Below are positions 44,166-51,780 of a DNA stretch of 64,000 nucleotides, piece by piece. This DNA is from Clostridia bacterium (GTDB lineage Bacteria > Bacillota > Clostridia > Oscillospirales > Acutalibacteraceae): the NCBI GenBank assembly GCA_017513245.1, contig JAFXGK010000008.1, positions 1 through 64,000 of the forward strand, written 5' to 3'. The notes under the pieces were generated by a model, which made no database searches, was not told the origin of the DNA, and saw nothing but the letters and a program-made list of their open reading frames with translations. Made by a program: the position numbers and the translations under genes. Numbering within the stretch: position 1 is the stretch's first letter; the number at the start of each line of letters is the position of its first letter.

Positions 44166-44933
44166 TCAGCCCTTAAGTGCCTTAAAATGCTCGCGCATTT
44201 CGGCCGCCTTTCCGCAGGTCATTTTGCCCTCGGGGCAGGCTCCGTGAACGCAGGGCGCACCCGCCTTTTTAAAGAGGTTGGGTGCAACGGCGGAAACAAG
44301 ACGAAGCATCTCGTCGGCCACCTCGCGGATCTCCCACTGCGCGCGGTTGCAGCAGCGGTGACGGAAGAAGTTAAGCAGACTTCTTGCGTTCATGGTTACG
44401 ACTATTTTGGTTTCGCAGGCATTGGGCAAAATAAAGCGAGCGTCCTCTATCGCCTTTTTTTCGGCGGCGCGGGCTGCTGCCTTTTCGTCCATTCCGTCGG
44501 CCAGCATTTCCTTTAGATGCTTTTCCTTTAAAACGGCTGCGATCTTTTCATAATATTCCTGGTCCTCTGCCATTGCTTTTTTGTAAAGCTCAAGTGCCTC
44601 AGGCACGGCGGCAACCTCAGGCGGAATAACGTACTCAAAGCCACCCTCGCTTACGTAGCGCTGGCTCTTTTGAGAGTAGGATGCCATTCTGTGACGCACC
44701 AGCTGGTGAGTGCAGGCACGGGAAACGCCCTCGATGCCAAACGTGAATGACACGTGCTCGAGCGGACTTTCGTGACCGATAGAGGCCAGCATATCTACAA
44801 ACGATGCGGTTTTTTCATCGGTCAGCCCCTCGCGAATATCGTCAATCGTCGAGGGAGAATAGCAAAGTTTTGCGGCGGCCGCAACGGCACGCTCGGGGTC
44901 CGGTGTGTGGGTTATAAGTGTTACTTTTACCAT
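44166..44933 (-). CDS. thyX: Flavin-dependent thymidylate synthase
   Basis: A 255-residue FAD enzyme that methylates dUMP with methylene-THF and NADPH. The ThyX motif [11 protein letters not shown] (RHRX7S) is present, along with [14 protein letters not shown]. The ATG at 44933 is chosen over GTG 44942 because GGGTGG lies 5 bases upstream. It leads the thyX-tmk-DJ1-5FCL-mltG-U32 operon from its own promoter. A C-terminal Cys-containing tail ([14 protein letters not shown]) is present, a feature of some clostridial ThyX proteins. Confidence 0.96.
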   Translation of the reverse strand: MVKVTLITHTPDPERAVAAAAKLCYSPSTIDDIREGLTDEKTASFVDMLASIGHESPLEHVSFTFGIEGVSRACTHQLVRHRMASYSQKSQRYVSEGGFEYVIPPEVAAVPEALELYKKAMAEDQEYYEKIAAVLKEKHLKEMLADGMDEKAAARAAEKKAIEDARFILPNACETKIVVTMNARSLLNFFRHRCCNRAQWEIREVADEMLRLVSAVAPNLFKKAGAPCVHGACPEGKMTCGKAAEMREHFKALKG

Positions 44934-44963
44934 TTTTACCACCCTTTTTCATACTTTAAATCC

Positions 44964-44992
44964 ATTATACCAAAACGCACGGTTATTATCAA
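44964..44992 (-). promoter_or_regulatory. Sigma-A promoter of the thyX operon
   Basis: TTGATA (44992-44987), 17-base spacer, TATAAT (44969-44964) on the minus strand. Confidence 0.8.
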
Positions 44993-45036
44993 TTAAAATA
45001 TTTTTATAAAAAAATGAAAAATGTCGTTTTTTCTAT

Positions 45037-45067
45037 TTGCATTAATTAAAAAGTATGTTATTATAAT
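45037..45067 (+). promoter_or_regulatory. Promoter of the prs-like gene
   Basis: TTGCAT (45037-45042) with TATTAT 16 bases later (45059-45064) overlapping a TATAAT (45062-45067). Divergent from the thyX promoter. Confidence 0.65.
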
Positions 45068-45096
45068 TATACAATGTTTATTAGGAGGGCGTTTAC

Positions 45097-46233
45097 ATGG
45101 CCAGTATCGACTTTACACATTCTCCTTTCGGCGAGCTCGCTGTTATCAGCATGCGCGGCTGCGAGGATATTGCTGCAAGTGTTGACTATTATCTTTCTCA
45201 GTGGAGAGAAAAACCCGAAGAGGAAACCTTCGTGGTTCAGGCAAATTGTCCCCGTTTCGGCACGGGCGAAGGCAAGGGTGTTTTACACCACTCTGCTCGC
45301 GGACTTGACGCTTACATTCTCTGCGACTGCTTCAATTACAACGTGACCTACAAGATGTACGGTCAGACCGTTCCGATGTCACCCGACGACCATTATCAGG
45401 ACTTAAAGCGCGTTATCGCGGCTCTCGGTGGCAAGGCAAGACGTATTACCGTTATTATGCCGATGCTCTACGAGGGCAGACAGCACAGAAGATCCTCGCG
45501 TGAGTCGCTTGACTGCGCACTTATGCTTCAGGAGCTTTGCCAGATGGGCGTTAGCAACATTATCACCTTTGATGCTCACGATCCCCGCGTGCAGAACGCT
45601 ATTCCGCTCGGCGGATTTGATAATGTACAAGCTGCCTACCAGATGATTAAGGCGCTCTTAAGGTCGACCCCCGACCTTGAAATCGACCGTGACAAGCTTA
45701 TGATCGTATCCCCCGACGAGGGCGGTATGGGCAGATGTATCTACTACTCCTCGGTTCTCGGCCTCGACCTCGGTATGTTCTATAAGCGCCGCAACTACTC
45801 GGTAGTTGTTAACGGCAAGAACCCCATCGTTGCTCACGAATTCTTAGGCAGCGATATCGCCGGCAAAGACCTTATAATAGTCGACGATATGATTTCTTCC
45901 GGCGAATCGATGCTCGATATCGCCAAAAAGCTCAAGGAAATGGGCGCAGGACGCATCTTTATGTTCTCGACCTTCGGTCTGTTTGTTGACGGTCTTGAGA
46001 AGTTTGATGAATACTATAAGAACGGTTATATCACCAAGGTATTCACCACCAACCTCATATACCAGAGTCCCGAGCTTTTAAAGCGCGACTGGTATTGCAG
46101 CGTTAATATGAGTAAGTATATCGCTCTCCTTATCGATACACTCAACTGCGACAATTCCATCAGCAAGCTTCTCGACCCCGTTGACCGCATCCAGAAGGTT
46201 GTGGCCAAGCACGTAGAAGCACAGGGCAAGTAA
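45097..46233 (+). CDS. Ribose-phosphate pyrophosphokinase family protein
   Basis: A 378-residue PRPP synthetase-like protein. It has the N-terminal PRTase-like domain (VIMPMLYEGRQHRRSSRESLD, matching the flexible loop), ITFDAHDPRVQNAIPLGGFD and the PRPP-binding loop LIIVDDMISSGESM. It is about 60 residues longer than standard Prs (about 315) and divergent from it. It probably makes PRPP from ribose 5-phosphate and ATP, which the nearby purine phosphoribosyltransferase would use. AGGAGGGCG lies 9 bases before the ATG. Plus-strand single gene with terminator. Confidence 0.85.
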   Translation: MASIDFTHSPFGELAVISMRGCEDIAASVDYYLSQWREKPEEETFVVQANCPRFGTGEGKGVLHHSARGLDAYILCDCFNYNVTYKMYGQTVPMSPDDHYQDLKRVIAALGGKARRITVIMPMLYEGRQHRRSSRESLDCALMLQELCQMGVSNIITFDAHDPRVQNAIPLGGFDNVQAAYQMIKALLRSTPDLEIDRDKLMIVSPDEGGMGRCIYYSSVLGLDLGMFYKRRNYSVVVNGKNPIVAHEFLGSDIAGKDLIIVDDMISSGESMLDIAKKLKEMGAGRIFMFSTFGLFVDGLEKFDEYYKNGYITKVFTTNLIYQSPELLKRDWYCSVNMSKYIALLIDTLNCDNSISKLLDPVDRIQKVVAKHVEAQGK

Positions 46234-46242
46234 AGAAAAATT

Positions 46243-46275
46243 AAAAGACCTCGGATTTTCCGAGGTCTTTTTTTA
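46243..46275. terminator. Terminator A of the islet, after the prs-like gene
   Basis: Stem AAAGACCTCGGA / TCCGAGGTCTTT (46244-46255 with 46259-46270), T run on the plus side, and A/T on the minus side. Its core is identical to the terminator at 46746-46772. Confidence 0.9.
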
Positions 46276-46455
46276 CTCATATCTATACCGCGCTTCGATA
46301 AGTTTTAAATGCTCGTTTTTTAATTCTTTTAACAATTCTTTATCTATATTGACATGGATGCATTCGCAGCAATTTCCGCATGCATCCACAGAAATTTCAT
46401 CCAACGTGCAGTTCCCTTCAAGTTCATAGATACAAAACTGGTTTTCACATTTCAT
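46273..46455 (-). CDS. Small cysteine-rich protein of unknown function
   Basis: 60 residues with seven Cys: C3, C8, C16 and the cluster CGNCCEC at 26-32, with acidic residues between; the C-terminal third is a charged helix (DKELLKELKNEHLKLIEAR). I do not recognise a family. The spacing suggests metal binding, but this is inference. The ATG is supported by GGTGA 5 bases upstream and a good promoter at 46472-46500. It is divergent from the RHH gene. Confidence 0.7.
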   Translation of the reverse strand: MKCENQFCIYELEGNCTLDEISVDACGNCCECIHVNIDKELLKELKNEHLKLIEARYRYE

Positions 46456-46471
46456 TTAAATCACCAACATC

Positions 46472-46500
46472 ATTATACTCTTGCGCAAAAGCAAATGCAA
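46472..46500 (-). promoter_or_regulatory. Promoter of the Cys-rich gene
   Basis: TTGCAT (46500-46495), 17-base spacer, TATAAT (46477-46472) on the minus strand; a 13-bp inverted repeat begins at 46502. Confidence 0.75.
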
Positions 46501-46501
46501 C

Positions 46502-46533
46502 CACTTTTGGTTATATAAACATAACCAAAAGTG
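46502..46533. repeat. 13-bp perfect inverted repeat, candidate RHH operator
   Basis: CACTTTTGGTTAT (46502-46514), 6-base spacer, ATAACCAAAAGTG (46521-46533), between the divergent Cys-rich and RHH genes. It ends just before the CATAAT (46536-46541) in front of the RHH gene. Confidence 0.75.
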
Positions 46534-46559
46534 AGCATAATATTTAATTGGTGATGAAA

Positions 46560-46739
46560 ATGTTTAAAGTAGATAACGAACTTAAAAGCGCAAATATCGC
46601 GCGTACCGTACGTTTTACCGAGCCCTTATTCGAGAAATTGAACAAGGTAGCATCCGAAAACAATATTTCCTTTAATCTTCTCGTTTTACAGTGCTGCAAG
46701 TATGCACTCGACGATATGGATGCACAGGAAGAAAAATAA
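46560..46739 (+). CDS. Ribbon-helix-helix (Arc/MetJ-like) DNA-binding protein
   Basis: 59 residues. The segment ARTVRFTEPLFEKLNKVA fits a beta-strand then helix 1, and ENNISFNLLVLQCCKYALDDM helix 2 of an RHH fold. The ATG at 46560 is preferred to in-frame upstream starts (46548 TTG, 46554 ATG) because GGTGATG sits before it. RHH dimers bind palindromes; a 13-bp perfect inverted repeat lies 27 bases upstream, so autoregulation is likely. No toxin partner is adjacent in the same direction. Confidence 0.8.
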   Translation: MFKVDNELKSANIARTVRFTEPLFEKLNKVASENNISFNLLVLQCCKYALDDMDAQEEK

Positions 46740-46742
46740 AAA

Positions 46743-46775
46743 TTTAAAGACCTCGGATTTTCCGAGGTCTTTTTT
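46743..46775. terminator. Terminator B of the islet, after the RHH gene
   Basis: Stem AAAGACCTCGGA / TCCGAGGTCTTT (46746-46757 with 46761-46772), T runs on both sides. It serves the RHH gene (plus) and probably the convergent membrane-anchored gene (minus), whose stop overlaps its T run. Confidence 0.9.
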
Positions 46776-47262
46776 ATTTGTATATTACTATGTATATCCT
46801 TTGTCCGCCGGAATGTGCGAACTTTTCTACCTTTGCGACGTTATCCAACTTGGAGATTTGTTTTATATCGTTATCATGATACAGCACCGACCACTCGACG
46901 TAACCGTCTGCAACGCGTGTTTTATTTACGCTAATGCCCTCTATATCATTAACAGTATCACAAAGATATGTGACCGAGCCTACCCCACCCATTTTGTATT
47001 TTCCGTTTTTAACCTTCATTTCGGCTATTACAAAATGAGTATCATCAACGTCACCGAGGAAAAGGCAGGTTGTATCATCTAACATTATAGTACCAAGTTC
47101 TTCTCTGGCCTCAACCCAACCGTAGCCAACGGTATGCATACCGTCTTCATTGAAGGTTCTGAGCGGAGACATACTTACGTATGAATTGTAAATTAACCCT
47201 GCGGCAATACAAAAAACTATAACGATGGGTGCGCCTATTTTGATTATTTTATTTCGCAACAT
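46774..47262 (-). CDS. Membrane-anchored extracytoplasmic protein of unknown function
   Basis: 162 residues: a short basic N terminus (MLRNKIIKIG), a membrane helix (PIVIVFCIAAGLIYNSY) and a soluble outer domain rich in beta-type sequence (MLDDTTCLFLGDVDDTHFVIAEMKVKNGKY). No lipobox and no recognised family. The ATG at 47262 is preferred to GTG 47271; AGGTG lies 6 bases before it. It is located between clpX and the RHH gene with no clear functional link. Confidence 0.65.
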   Translation of the reverse strand: MLRNKIIKIGAPIVIVFCIAAGLIYNSYVSMSPLRTFNEDGMHTVGYGWVEAREELGTIMLDDTTCLFLGDVDDTHFVIAEMKVKNGKYKMGGVGSVTYLCDTVNDIEGISVNKTRVADGYVEWSVLYHDNDIKQISKLDNVAKVEKFAHSGGQRIYIVIYK

Positions 47263-47280
47263 AATTAACACCTGATATAT

Positions 47281-47309
47281 TTAAAGGGCCGTGGTTTTCA
47301 CAGCCCTTT
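47281..47309 (-). terminator. Terminator after clpX
   Basis: Stem AAAGGGC(T)GTG / CAC(G)GCCCTTT on the minus strand with a short loop; the U tract is weak (TTTAAATAT). Confidence 0.7.
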
Positions 47310-47313
47310 ATTA

Positions 47314-48564
47314 TTACTCATTTACGGCTTTTTTCTTGCGCTTGACCGTTACGGGTTCGCCGCCGTCAACCGTTTCGACGGTGATTACAACCTTCTCTAC
47401 GGTCTTATCGGAGGGAATCTCGAACATTATCTTCTGAAGCACGCCCTCGATTACCGAGCGAAGTCCGCGAGCGCCCGTTTTGCGCTCGATGGTTATATCG
47501 GCTATGCGGCAGAGTGCATCTTCTTCAAACTCGAGCTCTACTCCGTCCATCTTGAAGAGGGCCTCATACTGCTTGATAACCGAGTTTTTGGGCTCGGTCA
47601 TTATGCGCAAGAGCGATTCGCGGTCCATCTTCTGGAGGGCGGTTATAACCGGCAGACGGCCGACAAGCTCGGGTATCATACCGAATTTTACAAGGTCCTT
47701 ATGGGTCGGTGTTACGGCCTCAACCTCGTTCTTTATATCGGTTTCCGATTTAACGTCGGCGCCAAAGCCAAGGCTAGAGCCACCTATGCGCTTTTCGATT
47801 ACCTTTTCAATACCGTCAAACGCGCCTGCGCAGATAAAGAGGATATTGGTGGTATCGATTTGGATGAATTCCTGCTGCGGATGCTTTCTGCCGCCCTGCG
47901 GAGGAACGTTGGAAACGGTACCCTCCAAAATCTTGAGCAGAGCCTGCTGAACGCCCTCACCGCTTACGTCGCGGGTGATGCTGGCGTTTTCGCTCTTGCG
48001 GGCGATTTTGTCGATTTCGTCTACGTATATGATACCCTTTTCGGCACGCTCGATATCAAAATCGGCAGCCTGAATAAGGCGAAGCAGGATGTTTTCAACA
48101 TCCTCGCCTACGTAGCCGGCTTCGGTGAGTGTCGTAGCATCGGTAATGGCAATCGGAACGTCCAAAATTTTGGCAAGCGTTTGTGCCAAAAGCGTTTTAC
48201 CAACGCCGGTAGGACCGAGCATAAGCACGTTGCTTTTGGTCAATTCAACCTCGTTGTCGCCGTTATTCATAATGCGCTTATAGTGGTTATAAACCGCTAC
48301 CGACAACGCAATTTTTGCATCGTCCTGACCAATTACGTATTCGTCAAGTTTGGCCTTTATCTCACGGGGTGTGAGAAGATTGAATTCTTCGCCTTTTTTC
48401 TTGTTCTTACCGCGAGGCAGAGGCTCGTCAAACATCAGCGAGCTGCAGAACTCAACGCAATGGTCGCAAATATATACGCCGGGGCCCTCGACGAGTCGAG
48501 ATACCTCCTCCTGCGTTTTACCGCAGAAGGAACAGCGAATTTCTTTATCGTTATTATTAGCCAT
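47314..48564 (-). CDS. clpX: ATP-dependent unfoldase ClpX
   Basis: A 416-residue AAA+ protein. The N-terminal zinc-binding domain has [10 protein letters not shown] and CDHCVEFC; Walker A is [16 protein letters not shown], Walker [12 protein letters not shown], and the pore and sensor regions are typical. It unfolds tagged or substrate proteins and feeds them to ClpP. It lies 11 bases downstream of clpP in tig-clpP-clpX. AGAGGAATC precedes the ATG. Confidence 0.97.
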   Translation of the reverse strand: MANNNDKEIRCSFCGKTQEEVSRLVEGPGVYICDHCVEFCSSLMFDEPLPRGKNKKKGEEFNLLTPREIKAKLDEYVIGQDDAKIALSVAVYNHYKRIMNNGDNEVELTKSNVLMLGPTGVGKTLLAQTLAKILDVPIAITDATTLTEAGYVGEDVENILLRLIQAADFDIERAEKGIIYVDEIDKIARKSENASITRDVSGEGVQQALLKILEGTVSNVPPQGGRKHPQQEFIQIDTTNILFICAGAFDGIEKVIEKRIGGSSLGFGADVKSETDIKNEVEAVTPTHKDLVKFGMIPELVGRLPVITALQKMDRESLLRIMTEPKNSVIKQYEALFKMDGVELEFEEDALCRIADITIERKTGARGLRSVIEGVLQKIMFEIPSDKTVEKVVITVETVDGGEPVTVKRKKKAVNE

Positions 48565-48575
48565 TAAGATTCCTC

Positions 48576-49163
48576 TTATCGCTTAGTAATTACCTTGTCA
48601 ACAAGGCCGTATTCGGCAGCCTCAGCGGCCGACATAAAGTTATCTCTCTCGGTGTCGCGACGGATTTCCTCGATCGGACGGCCGGTCTTCTCAGCAAGGA
48701 TTGTGTTGATGTTTTCGCGAATCTTCTCGATGTGCTTTGCGTGGATGAGAATATCGCTTGCCTGTCCCTCGGCCGAGCCTAAGGGCTGGTGAATCATAAT
48801 CTCGCTGTTGGGAAGCGCATAACGCTTGCCCTTTGCGCCTGCGGCGAGAAGGAATGCGCCCATGCTTGCTGCCATACCAACGCAGATGGTGCTAACGTCG
48901 CACTTAATATACTGCATGGTATCGTAAATAGCCATACCTGCCGAAACCGAGCCACCGGGGCTGTTAATGTAGAAGCTGATGTCCTTATCGGGATCCTGAC
49001 CCTCTAAAAACAGCATCTGAGCGATGATAAGGCTTGCGGTGGTGTTATCTACCTGGTCATTAAGCATTATTATTCTATCATTGAGCAGGCGGGAGAAAAT
49101 ATCGTAAGAACGCTCTCCTCGGCTTGTCTGCTCTATTACGTAGGGTACAAAACTCATATCCAT
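48576..49163 (-). CDS. clpP: ATP-dependent Clp protease proteolytic subunit
   Basis: A 195-residue serine protease with the catalytic Ser in [11 protein letters not shown] and His in MIHQPLGS; an Asp follows in the usual place. It forms the 14-mer chamber that ClpX caps. Length and motifs match the family. GGAGGTAAATT precedes the ATG. A perfect hairpin separates it from tig. Confidence 0.97.
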   Translation of the reverse strand: MDMSFVPYVIEQTSRGERSYDIFSRLLNDRIIMLNDQVDNTTASLIIAQMLFLEGQDPDKDISFYINSPGGSVSAGMAIYDTMQYIKCDVSTICVGMAASMGAFLLAAGAKGKRYALPNSEIMIHQPLGSAEGQASDILIHAKHIEKIRENINTILAEKTGRPIEEIRRDTERDNFMSAAEAAEYGLVDKVITKR

Positions 49164-49217
49164 AATTTACCTCCTGTTAGAATTAGTATGCACATAAAAA
49201 ACAAATTATAATCGACT

Positions 49218-49246
49218 AAATGGCAGGGGGTATCCTCCTGCCATTT
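49218..49246 (-). promoter_or_regulatory. Hairpin between tig and clpP
   Basis: A 10-bp perfect stem AAATGGCAGG / CCTGCCATTT with 9-base loop, 5 bases after the tig stop. No U tract follows, so it may be a processing or stabilising element rather than a full terminator. Confidence 0.5.
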
Positions 49247-49251
49247 AAAAA

Positions 49252-50700
49252 TTAGTCTTCTTTCTTTTCTGCTGTCTTCTTAGCGGCAGGCTTCTTGGCT
49301 GCCGGCTTCTTTGCAGCAGGCTTCTTAGCTGCTGTGTCGGTCTTCTTCTCGCCGGTTGCAGCCTTCTTTGCAGCAGGCTTCTTTGCGGCGGGCTTCTTCT
49401 CGGTCTTCTTCTCAACCTCGGTAACAACTGCGCTGGACTTAACAAGCTCGAGTGCCTTGGTTACTGCGAGATCCTTCTTAATTTCCTTAACCGGAACTGC
49501 GCTCTTAACCTGCTCCTCGCTTACACCGTAGGCCTCTGCCATCTTGGTGATTTCGGCTGCAACGTCCTCGTCGCTTACCTCAAGCTTCTCAAGCTTTACG
49601 ATGGTCTCGAGAGCGAGGCGCATCTTAACCTGCTTTTCGGCCTGCGGACGGAAGGAAGCCTTGAAATCATCGGCATTGGTGCCCATGTACTGGAGATAGG
49701 TCTCAAGATTTAAGCCCTGCATCTGAAGTCTGTATGCGAAATCCTGAAGGCTCTGGTTGCAGCGTGCCTCGATCATTGCGTCGGGGATTTCAACCTTCAT
49801 GCCTTCAACGATCTGGTCGATGAGTGCGTTCTCAACGTCCTCATCAGCGTGGTGAGCCTTGTGCTCGAGCTGATGCTTCTTGATATCTTCCTTAAGCTCT
49901 GCTAAGGTATCGAACTCGGATACGTCCTTTGCAAACTCATCGTCGATTACGGGAAGCTCGCGATGCTTAATCTCGTGAAGCTTTACCTTAAATACGGCTG
50001 CCTTGCCCTTAAGCTCTTCAGCCTGATAGTCCTCGGGGAAGGTTACGTTAACGTCAAACTCTTCGCCAACGTTATGTCCAACAATCTGCTCCTCGAAGCC
50101 GGGGATAAACTGACCCGAACCTAAAGTGAGCGAATAGGATTCGCCTTTGCCGCCCTCGAAAGCAACGTCATCAACGAAGCCCTCGAAGTCGATAACTGCG
50201 ATGTCCTCAAGTGCAGCGGCACGGTCTTCAACCGATACCATTCTTGCGTTGCGGTTTGCCATCTGGTTGATTTCAGCGTCAACCTCATCGTCGGTTACAA
50301 CGGGGGTTACACGCTCGGCCTTAAGGCCCTTATAGTCGCCGAGGGTTGCCTCGGGAACAACGGTTAAGGTAACCTTGAAATCAACACCGTCAGCCTTCGA
50401 AATCGAAACGAGGTCGAAGTCCATCTTATCGTCAACAATCTCAACGCCTGCTTCCTCGGCTGCTGCCTCTAAAGCATCGGAATAGAGAAGGTTAAGTGCG
50501 TCCTCGAAAAATACCGATTCACCGTACATCTTTTCTACGAGATAAAGCGGAGCCTTACCCTTACGGAAACCGGGGATAGAGATGTTCTTGCCTTCCTTTT
50601 TGTAAACCTTGTTGATAGCGTCGCAGAAGGTTGCGCCGTCGATAAGAATCTCAAGCTCGTATCTGCTGTTATCAATCTTTTTTGCTGTCTTTAAACTCAT
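49252..50700 (-). CDS. tig: Trigger factor with lysine/alanine-rich C-terminal tail
   Basis: 482 residues. N-terminal ribosome-binding domain with the GFRKGKAP signature, a PPIase domain (AVIDFEGFVDDVAFEGGKGESY, GSGQFIPGFEEQIVG) and a C-terminal chaperone domain. Beyond the usual end (about 430) there is a basic tail of about 50 residues made of repeated KPAAKK units, like histone H1-type or MAP-like tails. The ATG at 50700 follows GGAGGTAATAAA; the upstream in-frame extension is spurious. It heads tig-clpP-clpX and helps fold nascent chains. Confidence 0.95.
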   Translation of the reverse strand: MSLKTAKKIDNSRYELEILIDGATFCDAINKVYKKEGKNISIPGFRKGKAPLYLVEKMYGESVFFEDALNLLYSDALEAAAEEAGVEIVDDKMDFDLVSISKADGVDFKVTLTVVPEATLGDYKGLKAERVTPVVTDDEVDAEINQMANRNARMVSVEDRAAALEDIAVIDFEGFVDDVAFEGGKGESYSLTLGSGQFIPGFEEQIVGHNVGEEFDVNVTFPEDYQAEELKGKAAVFKVKLHEIKHRELPVIDDEFAKDVSEFDTLAELKEDIKKHQLEHKAHHADEDVENALIDQIVEGMKVEIPDAMIEARCNQSLQDFAYRLQMQGLNLETYLQYMGTNADDFKASFRPQAEKQVKMRLALETIVKLEKLEVSDEDVAAEITKMAEAYGVSEEQVKSAVPVKEIKKDLAVTKALELVKSSAVVTEVEKKTEKKPAAKKPAAKKAATGEKKTDTAAKKPAAKKPAAKKPAAKKTAEKKED

Positions 50701-50792
50701 TTTATTACCTCCAGGATAATCATTCCATATTAATATAGCATAGTCTTGCCAAATTTTCCATATTTTTTTTAAAATTTTGCAAATATATATAT

Positions 50793-51470
50793 TTAAACTA
50801 TTAACATAGGGCAAAAATCAATGCAATCTGCCGATAAAAGTGTAAAATCGACACCGTCATGGTGGCTTTTTGCGTTGTGAAAGCCCGAACCGTGGATATG
50901 GCCGTGATAGACCTTTTTAATCTCGTACTTTTTTATAACGTCAAAAATTTCTTTGCATACCCATTCGCCGTACACGGGCGGATAATGGGTAAAAACTATC
51001 GGCCTCTTCCCTGTTTCCAGCGCGGCCTTAATCGAGGTTTCGAGTCGACCCGCTTCTCGAAGCACTACTTTATCCTCTGCTCCGAGGTCGTAAAACCAGC
51101 CTCGCGTGCCGCAGACGGCCACGTCATCGACCACGGCGGCGCTGTTGAAAACGAAAGAAACGGTATCAAATCCGTTTTCTTCCAAAAAGGTGTTAAGTTT
51201 TTTTGCGGTTGACCACCAAAGGTCGTGGTTGCCTTTGAGGATAATTTTTTTGCCCGGAAGCGAATTTAAAAATTTAAAATCTTCCACCGCCTCCGCCAGT
51301 GTCATTGCCCACGAAATATCGCCGGGAATTACTACCGTATCCTCCGCCTTTACTATGCGACACCAGTTCTGCTTTATTCGGTTGTTATAATCTTCCCAGC
51401 CGCGAAAAACATCCATCGGCTTATTGGAAGAAAGGGATAAATGCAAATCTGAAATTGCATATAAAGACAT
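50793..51470 (-). CDS. Calcineurin-like metallophosphoesterase
   Basis: 225 residues with all five family motifs: SDLHL, GDISW, GNHD, THYPP and HGHIHG. It hydrolyses phosphoesters with two metal ions; the substrate is unknown. It lies divergent to the DUF1540 gene and upstream of tig with a gap of 92 bases to tig's start. AAGGAG-like sequences are weak (GGAGATAAATT precedes the ATG). Confidence 0.9.
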   Translation of the reverse strand: MSLYAISDLHLSLSSNKPMDVFRGWEDYNNRIKQNWCRIVKAEDTVVIPGDISWAMTLAEAVEDFKFLNSLPGKKIILKGNHDLWWSTAKKLNTFLEENGFDTVSFVFNSAAVVDDVAVCGTRGWFYDLGAEDKVVLREAGRLETSIKAALETGKRPIVFTHYPPVYGEWVCKEIFDVIKKYEIKKVYHGHIHGSGFHNAKSHHDGVDFTLLSADCIDFCPMLIV

Positions 51471-51554
51471 AATTTATCTCCTATATTTTTGATTTTTGCG
51501 AGCATAATATTTTTGACCGCAGGGTCTTAAAAAATTTGTTTGGAGGATGCTTAA

Positions 51555-51725
51555 ATGATGAACAATGAGGCAAACGTAATTAACGGCATTAAATGCAATG
51601 TTGAGAGCTGTGTTTACCACTCGAGCGAGGACCGCTGTCACGCAGGCCACATCACCGTAGGCGGCGACCGCGACGCTTGTGACTGCTGTGAAACCGAGTG
51701 CAACACCTTTAAGGCTAAGGCCTAA
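51555..51725 (+). CDS. DUF1540 domain protein
   Basis: 56 residues, below many gene-length cutoffs. The sequence has the DUF1540 cysteine pattern: KCNVESCVYH, CHAGHITVGG, and DCCETECNTF. Members are small, often Cys-rich proteins of unknown role in Clostridia, sometimes associated with spores. GGAGG lies 8 bases before the first ATG; a second ATG follows immediately. A strong terminator follows at 51748. It lies between the metallophosphoesterase and thrC, divergent from the first. Confidence 0.9.
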   Translation: MMNNEANVINGIKCNVESCVYHSSEDRCHAGHITVGGDRDACDCCETECNTFKAKA

Positions 51726-51747
51726 ATTATCCCATAATGCCAACAAG

Positions 51748-51780
51748 TGCCCCGTCGGTGACGGGGCATTTGGTTTTTTG
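51748..51780 (+). terminator. Terminator after DUF1540
   Basis: Stem TGCCCCGTC / GACGGGGCA (51748-51756 with 51760-51768), then TTTGGTTTTTTG. It also lies just beyond the thrC stop on the other strand. Confidence 0.9.

Noticed and set aside
46560..46739. Antitoxin of a toxin-antitoxin pair
   Set aside because: No toxin-like gene lies next to it in the same operon; the neighbouring Cys-rich and membrane genes are divergent or convergent.
49260..49420. Direct DNA repeats, possible CRISPR or minisatellite
   Set aside because: They encode the KPAAK tail of trigger factor; units are short, coding and without spacers.
51474..51746. A 90-codon minus-strand frame between thrC and the phosphoesterase
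   Set aside because: It overlaps the DUF1540 gene, which has the family cysteine pattern, a Shine-Dalgarno and a terminator on the plus strand.
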